Notes under the pieces: generated by a model
Database searches by the model: none
Told to the model about the DNA's origin: nothing
The model's input: only the letters and a program-made list of their open reading frames with translations
In this document: piece by piece, positions 11,673 through 22,400 of the stretch
Layout: each line of letters opens with the position of its first letter
Numbering within the stretch: the stretch's first letter is position 1
Translations under genes and position numbers: made by a program
Source: Tubiluchus corallicola
Taxonomy: Eukaryota > Priapulida > Priapulimorpha > Priapulimorphida > Tubiluchidae
Assembly: GCA_030141605.1 (NCBI GenBank)
Contig: JAQGDQ010000502.1
Span: 97,013-161,012, forward strand
Length of the DNA: 64,000 nucleotides
Reading direction: 5' to 3'

Positions 11673-14600
11673 TCAGTCCAACTTTGACTGCAGCCGTCGT
11701 CGGAAAATCACCGGCAAAAGAGAGAGAACTGCGAAGATCGCCAGAAGTGCAACAGACTGCCGAGAGATGGCGTCCCGAGACGACGTGAGCTCGTGCAGTG
11801 TCGTGCCGCCCTGAATGGCAATGAAAGACGGTGGTGCCACACCTAGATTGATGACAAAAACAATACAAAACATCGAGATTATTATTTTGAAGTCATTCCA
11901 TTGCTGAGCTCAGCCTGCTATCATTGATCAGTTTTCATAATTGATAGATTTTGATTACTGCTCGCTAACACACCGCAAACATGTCACTAACTACCAAGGT
12001 AAAATAATCTTTTACTATATTGGTTTTCATCAATAAAAATATCTATGTTGGTTAACACTAACCAGCTTTCAAAGGTGACGGATTTTAGTTAGTATTAGCT
12101 AACGCACCATAAACAATTTTACTAACCATCAAAGTAAAATAATTTCCCTATATTTTTCTGTATCAGTTCTCACCGTCAAAAACACACATGTTACTGTGAA
12201 ATTCAACATGATAAGACGTCAATAATTCAAAGCATAAACCTCTATTTTGAGGTTGATGCCTTCCCACTCTTCCAGTACATGTCCCCTTTCAGTAGTACCA
12301 AACCTACCATGACCCCCACCTTTATAAGCCTTGTGAAAATGCACTAATTTTTAATATCGCAGATACATTATTTTAAAATTTAAACGATTAATCACAACAG
12401 AGACAGCAATAACAAAAAGATGTTTGTTATTGTTTAGTGATATTTATTAAACAAGGACTGATTTAGTCTTGTATTTTAATGAGAAGAGAGTATTTGCTTT
12501 TTTGATACAAGCAAATCAATACGCGGGTCTGTGTGGCTCAAGGCACATTGCATGTCTGCTTCACCATCCAACCTGTTTGGGCCTTTGAATTGATTACCAG
12601 GATAGTCAAGAAACCACTTTCACAGAAGAAAGTCAATGAGAAACGAATGAGAACCGTTCTGCAGAAACGAATGTACACAGTTTGACCCTCCATGACCCTC
12701 AGAAAAAGGCTCATGACCCTTTTGGGGTCACGACCCATAGTTTGGGAACCACTGCTCTATAGTCTCCAAACTACCTGTGATAATGACCCAAATGGCAATT
12801 CAGGTTGTCTTCTCAAGACAAATGGCCTAATTGTTTCATACAATACAAAGATTTCCCATTAAATGGTGGGTTAACACTACTAAATAACAATATATAAAAA
12901 TTTAATAATTTGAAAATTGTATTACGATTTTTAAACAAGTAATGCTATACATTAAATGCGAAAGAACAAAAATTTACCCAAAAACGTTCCAAAAAAGAAC
13001 GGCGCAAGAGGAACGTTGATGACAGGTGAAGTGATGTTGATAAACCAATTTGGCAGGAACGGAGTGATGCGGAGAAAAATAATGTAGTTGAGCAGGTGAC
13101 GTCTATGATGTGCCACCTAAAAGTACAGAACTGGACATTGTTGAACAGGAAAAAACAAAAATTATCATGAATTTATATGACTCAGAGATGCAAGCGTTCT
13201 GACTTTGAAGCTGCTTATTCCACAACAATAAGCCTATTCATAGTTCCAGCTACTGATGATGATCATGAAAACGTCAAAGGTTAAGTATACCAGACAACAC
13301 ATTTGTGTACACTTTTTAATGCCTTGCAGCCTAAGCCATTGTAATAGTAATAGAGCTTTATCTAGTTTATTTTTTCTTGTTCTCAAGCAAGATCCTGCTA
13401 GTAAATCACTCTACGCACACACTAATGCATAATTAAGTAAATTCAACTGAAGTTACTGAACTGATGCGACAGACGGCTTCGCATTACCCACATGTCACGT
13501 GACGCTTGTAGTTAGGGCACGTTGCTGAGGTACACTTAACCTTTGACCTACAGCAACTGCGCGTGCGCACAACGAAACTGTGAAAAGGCTTATTGCCATT
13601 TCTGTATGCATGTATCAAGCAAAGTTTGCAATCACATAAAATGGTATGAAGGTGCAAGTCATTTAATTTATTGACACTCAAAACATGTACCTTTTTACTA
13701 GGAACCTGCAAAAGACATGTTTGAAATCATAGGATTGTCACTTGTCAGAACAGGATATGTTTAACATAATCATTATGTTAATTCTGATTTTATAACATAA
13801 TCTTGGAGAAAGAGTTTAACTAATAATACTAACAGGATATCGTCTTTATCAAGATGCTCAAGCTCGCAGGCAACCCAGAGAATTAAAAACAGCATTTTTG
13901 TGACTATATATAAATAATACGTACGCGCTTGAAAATATTACAACAATTTTGAGTTAGTAAGACACAACTGCGGAATGCAAATAAATCAAGCAGAGACTAG
14001 AAATTTGTGAACTCAATACATGCATAACTGTCAACAGTGAGTTATACTACATGCCAGGGCAATTTCACTTGATTCACACAACAGTTTGCAAATCACGATC
14101 ATAATTTTTTGAAATCAACGATCTCCTAAACAGCATCAGCATTACTAACACACCTCTTCTGTAGTAGCGGTTTGTCAAAATCAAACAAAATTTATTGCCA
14201 ATGTGAAGATTTACTACTTTTTGACACAAAAGACGTACAGCTAATTGAAGTTTCTCAAAGTGTTAAAAGAATTTAACGCTTCACACAGGCTATCGTCTAA
14301 ATACGAAAAACATTATTTGTTTAGCACTTTAGCTAGGATGGTGGGTTACAACGCAGTTACAAAAATTCAAAGCCTGGGTGTCTAACGTACCTTTTGCTGC
14401 CACTGTGAAGCTCTTTCTGGTAGATACTTCAGGACAAGACGCCTTCCGGCCAGGTAGGACAGAAGGTAGCAGAAAGATGCTCCCAATGCTGAACACTGAA
14501 ACAATCACGTAACGCATGTCAAGAACAGACAGTCAGAAAAATCTCATGCATAATGCATTAAAGGAAAGCCAGACGACTGATTTATTTACGTCCAAAATAT

Positions 14601-17600
14601 ACATTTTCTTGCCCATAAAAGTTAGCAATTGTATTTTAATATGTTAGCCTTCTTATATGCGAATAATAAGCTTTGAAAGTTAAGTAAGTGTAACCGCTAT
14701 CGCTTATGTGACAAACTAACCACAATTTACACAAAGGTAGGCATCTCCTTGCGAATCCAGCACGTATGTGTTAGCAAAGATTGCATTAAGACGTTGATGT
14801 GACGTCACAAAAATATATCACAGATGAATACTGCAGTTCATGGTCATGCTTATCAAGGTATCGCGCGCCAATCTGCCAGCCACGCAAATGTAACAAAAAG
14901 GTCCCATTGCCAGTCTTAGGCGATTTCGCGCATAGCTTTGAAAGATTAACAAAATTTAACTATCCGAGATAATTATTATTTAATCTAAGCTTTGATTTAA
15001 AAACAGCTATTGCAATTTTCAATATTTTAGAACATACTTTATTTTGAACTAAGGTCTACACAATCGTACGGTTTTCCTTTAAGAAGGATTCAAGTGGAAA
15101 AATATGATACCAGAGCACAGTATTTGCTTAACCAAGAACAACTAGAACAAGAACTGTTGAAAGTAAACTTACAATAACTTTAAAGCATCAAGTGTCTGAG
15201 CTTTTTAATAAAAATTTTAGCAACGTTGACAAAAAGTTAGTTCATAATCGCTTTACGGCATAAAAACTAGCAATAATGTTAGGCATACTATCAAACTAAA
15301 CTAATAACAATCTGTTAGTTTGATCAAACAAACAAGACAGACAAACTTGTTAGTTCAAAACAACACTTATTTATACTTACAAAGCACACTAGCAGCAGAG
15401 CTAATGGAAACGGGAAAAGAAACCCGGATAAAATGCTGAGAAAAATAGATCCTGGAATGGCAAATGACTGCAAGCTGTGCAGAAATGCATGTTAAGCAAA
15501 AGTTCTAAAGATTCCATAATACTCAGAAACAAATCTTACAGTCAAACTAAACCCTCACTATAATATAATCTTAACAACTTAAAATCCTACTCTTATTACA
15601 AATAGTCAATACTTACTGTAAAACTTGTTTCTTTTGAATTTTTATCACTTTGTTATTAGCAGTATTAAATTTGAAAAACCGCCATTTTCTTTGTACAAAA
15701 CAAATGCGATTATGAGTGCAGTCACAAAGTAACCAAAGATAGGTACACAAACATCGGTAATCAAAGACGCTTTCTGTACTTCGTATGTCATTCTCGTTTA
15801 CTCGTACCAAAGACATGAAACATGATGATCTTTAATTAATAAGTCTCTTTCGTTTAATAATAACTATGAATTCTTTGTGTAACCATAATAATGCGTTAAA
15901 AAACTTTTCTGCCAGTTGGGTTATATAGGCCTTTAATTATACAAAAAACTCTGATTCACTCCAAACAGTGTTCTTAATTCCATTAAGCTGTCACTTGTTT
16001 TAAAGCCCGGGATTTTATTTTTTCAATCAGGGTAACTTTCGGGCCTATATTCGAACGAACGTTTAATCAAACACGATCCCAAAAACGGATAGATACAGTA
16101 CCACGTGTACCGTATTTTCCCGTGTATAAGAGACCCTTTTTTGCTCAGAATTTTCACTTTAAAAATAGGGGGTCTCTTATACATGGGAGTAAGTCTTTTC
16201 AATAAGATGCATAAATTGTGACACTAATGATTTTAAAGAAATAAGTGCTCTACAACTGTTTTATTTCGAATAATTATAGTTTCCTTTCAATAAATCTTCT
16301 ACACGGCTAAATTCTAATGATAAAATTAAAATTAAAAATATAATATATTTTTTTAAATGTCTCTTTGGTATTGGAGAGAAATCGATTGTTCTGCAGCCAA
16401 TCAAAAACTCGGTTGGCTGTCATTCCCGGTGGATTAACCAGCCAGTTGCAACCCCTTGATGTCTCCATCAACAAACCTTTCAAGAATCTGATGCGAGAGG
16501 AGTGGACGAAGTGGATGCAAGATGCCGACTCCAATCTGACACCAACTGGCAAGGTAAGAAAGCCAACCCTTGGAGAAGTCTGCAGCTGGGTCCTCAAGGC
16601 ATGGAATGGTGTAAAGCCAGAGGTCATTATTAAATCTTTCAAGAAGCGTGGCATCTCCAATGCCATGGACGACACAGAGGACAATGCCATTTTTGAGCAG
16701 AGTGACTCCTCTGATGATGAACTGGCTGGAATTGCTGAAGGTCTGACTCCAGTTGACATTTTTGATGAGAGTGATGAGGAATTTAATGATTTCTATGATG
16801 AATAAAGTTATTCATTACCAAAAAACTTTTTTCCAGAATTTTTGCCTAAAAATTGAAGGGGTCTCTTATACACAAGGGTCTCTTATACATGGGAAAATAC
16901 GGTAATTTTAAGACTATTAGTCAATCTAGACAAACACAGTCAAGCTTGTATTTATTCCAGCCACTGTACATCAGGTATATAGCATTTAATTTCCATCAGG
17001 TTACATTTATATATTTCAATGATTGATTATTAAAACTTGAACACATATTTTAGTAATATAAAATCATAATTGGTAATTATATCTTAAAATATGCCAAGGA
17101 AACCATTTACAAAAGCCACTAAATAAATTCTGTCTTCAAGAATTGCATTTGTTTTGTACAATCTCCACATTTCAGCCATGATTGATACTAAGTGCTTAGG
17201 TTTCAATCAATCGCTCCAGCAATACATATACAATACATCAACAAAATATTATTGAAACAAAAAGAAACAGTATAAGTAAAAAAACGTTGATGAAGTATGA
17301 CACCGTGAAAGCCTGGCTTGTTAAGGTGGCACAAATGAGTGAATGAAAGAATGGTTAGGGTTAGTAGACATGGTGGAATGGAAAAAATAGTAAGAAAGAA
17401 AAAAGGAGAAGAAGCGACCACAGTGTATGTTTAATTAACATAGAGGTATATTAAAATAGCATTATAATTGATTGGAGGCCATATATTGTGACTGCATGAG
17501 ACATGGAACCATTAAAATTGTATTATAAGTATGAATCAAAAATGGTCCTTTTCAAGTACTTTTTGAAACTATAAATAGTTTTGTGTATTTTTACTTGGGC

Positions 17601-19405
17601 ACTTATTTTATTCCAGTTATTGGAGGCTGTGAATTTAATAAAGGTTTATAAAGGATACAATATGTACGTAAGAAAGTAGCCAGCGATGACGTGATTGTAG
17701 TGTTCATCTCTGTACTGGAGAAGCACCGACCCCAGCACTTTTGCGTCATCGATGTTCTTTGGCAATTTTACTGCTTTTCGCTCTTCACTGAAACATGTGA
17801 GAAGTTGAACCGAATATTCTTTACACATAAAGCAAAACTTTTGCCGATTTTTCATTATCAGTTACAAAATCGAAAATCATTAAAAGTATTGCGGTCGACC
17901 ACTACCAATATCACGACCACCAATCGTCACTATCACATTAGCATCTTCTGCACCACTGCCAGCAGCACAACCAACAGCATTAGTTAGCACTAACAGCATG
18001 ACAATCACGCCAACACCACCACCACCACTACCACCAACTTATGACCAATTAATAGCAAAAACTATATTAATTTGCCTTAGAAATTTCTCTATAAACTTTG
18101 ATACAATTTCATTACAGGGCTGTACTTCATTTTACTGCAACTAAATTTTGGCTTAAGTAAGATATTCACGTATCTTAACCTTAAAAACTCCAGAAAACAA
18201 CTTTCACCATAAAAACTTCACTTCTTTAAAAATAAAAAGGCAGTCCAAAAAATGTAATATTTAAATTCTAATAAATTTCATAAGCTGAGTCAACTTCAAC
18301 AAAATTCATTGGGATTTAATTGATGCGACGGAATCATTGAATCATTTTTAAATGGAATAAACCTGCCTTATACAATTCACAACTTCTTGACCGAATTCGC
18401 TAAATTATTTGTCTTAATTAGCAACCAAATACGTAAAAACAATTAAACATAAGAGAAATTGTTACTTACTCTGTAAGATTTGGGAGAAACTTCATATACA
18501 CATAACAGAGTGCGCATACAGCAAGAATGAAGATGATTCCAAGAATGAGAAAATTCCAGCGTGTGCTCTCTCTTTGTGCCCTCATCACCTTCAGCCGTGT
18601 AACTGTTTTGTCATCTGTAGAAAACAAGTGCACTCATGTCCACTTCAGCATAATTACGTTATCACATTGTAACTGTTGTACGTCAAATCAAGAAGCAAAG
18701 CTTGTAAGACCACACAAAAAGTGGAGAAAAAAACTGCTTAATTGACAAGAGAAAAAATTATAGAAAAACAGGGAATAGTTAAGAGAAAATAATAGACAAA
18801 GATAAAGAGAAGAGAAATGAAATACAAACAGAGTTCAGCACAGATGCAATTCAAAAGTATGAAAATATAAACTGTATTAAGAGTAAGTTAAGCGTATATA
18901 GAGCAAATAAACTAGTTCTTTTCAAGTCCAGTTGTATTAAGTCATTGCCTGATTCTATAATCCCCTTTATGAGCAATATTCCCTTTATGTAGTTTGCAGT
19001 AACTAGGTAATATTTTAATAACTAGAAATTTAAAGTCTAAAGAGCATATGTATCTTTTACTTTAAAGCCATGTTCGACTAGTCTTAGGCACCAAAGCAAA
19101 GACGTTAAATTGTAAAAAAGAAAACAAAACATGAAATATTCAATCTTACTTTCGTCTACAAAATCAGCAATACTTGAAAGTACGTTTTTAACACGAGCTC
19201 TTTCTTTGTCGTACTCAGCATTGTCGTAATTTCTTGGTAAATTATATATCTGCGGAAGCGGTGGACGTGGAGTAGCACCTAGAGGACTAGGTGGATATGT
19301 TTCGCGGAATTTCGATCTATTACGTGGTCCTTGCTCATTAGTTGAGGCGCTCTTACTGGCTGAACTTCTTGAATCACTTTTTTTGGAAGCCTCGGGCGCC
19401 GCCAT
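11673..19405 (-). CDS. TMEM41B: TMEM41B orthologue, VTT-domain ER phospholipid scramblase
   Basis: Seven exons join in phase to 345 codons: 19150-19405, 18470-18614, 17659-17787, 15381-15474, 14391-14495, 12978-13116, 11673-11842 (stop TGA at 11673-11675). The product closely matches vertebrate TMEM41B (291 aa). An N-terminal Ser/Pro-rich region of about 95 residues is longer than in human. It is followed by a membrane segment (about 101-120) and an EER...DDAK linker. The VTT core carries the hallmark stretches FAIPGSIFLSILSGF, GASFCYLLSYLAGR, FLRITPFLPNWFINITSPV and GVAPPSF. The C-terminus ends LLPVIFRRRLQSKLD. TMEM41B family members scramble phospholipids in the ER membrane and are needed for autophagosome formation and lipoprotein export. 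The start ATG lies in GAAATGGCGGC, which resembles a YY1 site. TMEM41A is the main alternative, but the local matches favour TMEM41B. Confidence 0.95.
13226..13595. mobile_element. MITE family A, copy 1 (370 bp), in TMEM41B intron 5
   Basis: The ends are inverted: CAATAAGCCTATTCATAGTTC at the left and GAAACTGTGAAAAGGCTTATT(G) at the right. Subterminal blocks repeat in inverted form: TCAAAGGTTAAGTRTACC near the left and GGTACACTTAACCTTTGA near the right. Three further copies occur in this window (about 25.9, 49.2 and 63.7 kb). There is no coding capacity. Confidence 0.85.
16108..16904 (+). mobile_element. internally deleted pogo/Tigger-type DNA transposon
   Basis: The left end (16108) reads TACCGTATTTTCCCGTG and the right end is its inverse ending at 16904 (CATGGGAAAATACGGTA), with one mismatch over 29 bases. 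The outer TA at each end fits a TA target duplication. The block GGGTCTCTTATACA is repeated subterminally (about 16168 inverted, and twice near 16858-16890). It lies in TMEM41B intron 3. Inside is the C-terminal portion of a transposase. The element is too short to be autonomous. Confidence 0.85.
16365..16805 (+). pseudogene. C-terminal fragment of a pogo/jerky-type DDE transposase
   Basis: An uninterrupted frame of about 146 codons without a proper ATG at its start. It contains IPGGLTSQLQPLDVSINKPF and an EEWTKWM-type sequence, hallmarks of the end of the DDE_1 domain of pogo/Tigger/jerky transposases. An acidic tail follows (SDSSDDE and DESDEEFNDFYDE). The DNA-binding N-terminus and the catalytic DDD/E core upstream are missing, so it cannot be a working transposase. 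The frame is nevertheless intact to its stop TAA. Confidence 0.8.
17890..18045 (+). repeat. ACC/CAC trinucleotide-like low-complexity tract in TMEM41B intron 2
   Basis: Runs of ACCACC, CACCA and related triplets over about 150 bases. It lies immediately beyond exon 3 of TMEM41B on the acceptor side. Confidence 0.8.
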
Positions 19406-19455
19406 TTCAAATGTAATGAGCGCGTCTCATAAATTCACGCGTGAAAACATTAAAC
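19406..19455. promoter_or_regulatory. 50-bp divergent start-to-start interval of TMEM41B and EDEM2
   Basis: Only 50 bases separate the TMEM41B ATG (minus, 19405) from the EDEM2 ATG (plus, 19456). It contains a perfect 12-bp palindrome TTCACGCGTGAA (19434-19445) with a CACGCG core, and a local rise in CpG. The GGCGGC run after the TMEM41B ATG resembles a YY1 element. I see no TATA box and no ER-stress element (CCAAT-N9-CCACG). Unless further non-coding first exons exist, both 5' untranslated regions must be very short or overlap. Confidence 0.6.
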
Positions 19456-22400
19456 ATGTCAGCACCCATAAAAATTGGATCTTTAGTTGTATTTCTTGTA
19501 TATTTTGCTTGTTTTAGTCCTGCAGTTGAGGCAGCACGTGGTAGCAATATCTTGTACAGCGACTTGGCCACTTACAGGTATTTTGACTTTGCTTAAAAGT
19601 TAGTTGGTAGTTAGCTTCATCAAATTAAGTCTTCAATTCAATTTTCAATTCAATTATTTATTATCTCCGTTAGAACGATAAAAATACAGTATAAAGAATA
19701 CATGGAATATTTTGAAGCAAAGGAGAAGGGCAGCGAAGAACCCGTAGGTTATCAAGTCAGCCACCCTTAAATAGTTATGATTAAATAAACTTAATTATGG
19801 CGTCGTTATCAATTTAAATTTGTATTCGGTTGATGTGTGTTAATTTGGCAATTGAATGATAGGTATCGTAATACTGTAGAACATATAGTTTAAATAACGA
19901 AAGATTTACAATTCTAAAATACTATGAATCATGCGAAGCAAACACAATAAAAATAACTTGAGATTTTTAAGATAACAGAATATGCATAATTTGAGCATTA
20001 ACTAAAAAATCCGGCAAAAAAACAAAAAACAGTAGAATGATCAACCAAAGCTGTCGAGAAAAAAATATAATAGATTAAACCAAGGAAAAATAAGGCAAAT
20101 ATAAGTCATACAAAACAAAACAAGAAACAGAAGCAAATAAGAAAAACAAAACTGAAATGTTGTAATAATAACATCAATGACTGAATTTGTTGAGAAAGAA
20201 AATATAATAAATTAAACCATCGAAAAACTATTTCAACTGTAAATCAGACAAAATGAAATCAAAATATAACAAAAACTTAAACAAAATCTTTAAGTGTCGT
20301 AGCAATGAAAAAAATATGTATAGTATTACAAGTATATAAGCAAAATGTCTCATTTATTTGTATCCTGCAATAAGTTGTTTTTTATAGTTTAAAATTAACT
20401 TTTTGTAGTTACTGGACTTTAACTGGTCTGGTAATGAATTCCACAGCAAAGATCCTTGGTGTTTTAAAGAATTCTGGCCTTTAGATGAGTTAAATCTTTC
20501 AATAAAATAAGATTGGGTTGTAGCAAACCTAGTAGAGTGGTGATGCATGTGACATGCTAAAGTATAATAATTGCTGAAGAGATCTGGAAGTGAATTATTT
20601 TTGAATTTATGTACAAACTTGAGCAATTCTAATTTATACAGATCATGAACTTTTAGTAGATTTAGTTGCAAATACAAAGGTGTTACATGTTCCCTTTTGC
20701 TAGTAAATGTTATAAGTTTGATAATCTTGTTTTGTTTAGAAACCAATGATTTTAAGACCGATGCTGAAGCACTACCCCAGGCGAGAATGCCATAACTCAG
20801 ATATGGCATGACAAGAGAAGAATATAAGAGCCGTAGTGCATCTACATTTATGTAGTGTCGTATTCTAGCTAATACTCCACTTAATTTGCTAATTTTGTTG
20901 ACTATATGCTGAACATGTGTTTTCCAAGTAATTCTACTATCTATAAATATACCAAGATATTTGATTTCTTGTGTAGATTGAATAGTACAACCTCCCATAT
21001 TTATGTTTAAACTATTGTTATGTTGCTTGTTTCCAATTAACATATATTTTGTTTTTTTATAATTTATCGATAGCTTATTTGCTTGCATCCATTTATTAAT
21101 ATTGTCCAGTTCCACATTTACTGAATGTTCTAATGTTTTGATATTTTGGTGTGATAAAAATAAGTTTGTATCGTCTGCAAACAATCTGGTGTTAAATTGC
21201 GAATAAGATGGCAGATCATTAATATATAAAAGAAATAACAATGGACCCAATGTAGAACCCTGTGGGACACCACAGGTTATATCAGCAAGTTTAGACTCTG
21301 ATGAGTCAATAGACGTAAACTGTTTCCTATTAGTAAGGTAAGACGTGAAAAGCGCAAGAGGACGTCCCCTGATACCATAGTATGATAACTTATATAACAA
21401 AATGTCACGTTGTACTGTGTCGAATGCTTTCGATAAATCTAAAAATATAGCACAAGTAGTTTTCCCCTTATCAATATTCGCAAGGAAGTTTTCAATTATT
21501 TCTGACACAGCTAAAGATGTAGAATGATTTTTTCTGAATCCAAATTGGAATTTAGTTAAAATTTGTTCTTTTAAAAGAAATTTAGCTAGCCTAGAGTAAA
21601 TTAATTTTTCAAAAATCTTTGATATGGGAGATAAGAGAGATATTGGCCTATAATTAGTGGGATTAATGGGAGAATCAGATTTGTAAATCGGGATTATTTT
21701 TGCAATTTTCAACACGTCAGGATAGATACCCTCTTCTACACATTTATTGAACAGCATAGTTAATAATGGAGTAATAATGGACTGTGAAATTTTAAAAAAC
21801 TGATTCGAGATGTTTTCGGGTCCTGCTGATTTATTGGTTTTCAATGCAGCAATAGCAGAAGAAACTTCGTACTCGATAATTGGCGCAAAAAAGAAGGAGT
21901 TCTGATTAGGCATTCTAAGGAAAGAATCAAATGTTATTGGAGTAGGTGGTACCTTTTTTACCATATCAGAACCAACCGATGCAAAATAATTATTCATGAA
22001 TTCACAGATAGCAGGGGGTTCCGTAATCTGAGCATGATTTATTACTAGTTTGGTTGGAGTTATGCGCTGCTTGTTTTGTCCATTGATCAAATCATTCAAT
22101 GTTGCCCAAGTCTTTCTAATATTAGTTTTATTATCATGTAGTAAAGTACAATAATAATTTCTTTTGGCTAAATTTATGAGATGATTAAGTTTATTAGAAA
22201 ATTGTTTATATTGATTAATTTTTAAGATACTAGTTGTAGTCTTACAGTCCTTGTATAATCTACTTTTAGTTTTATTGACACAAGAATACCTTTAGTTAAC
22301 CATGGCTTGGAGAAAGTTACTTTTTCAGTTCTTGACAATGTCTTAAGTGGGGCATGTTTATTAAGAACTTCTTGATATATTTGGAAAAAGGTACAGAAGG

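Noticed and set aside
16307-16759. 150-codon minus-strand frame opposite the transposase fragment
   Set aside because: It is the mirror of the transposase reading frame and shows no domain of its own.
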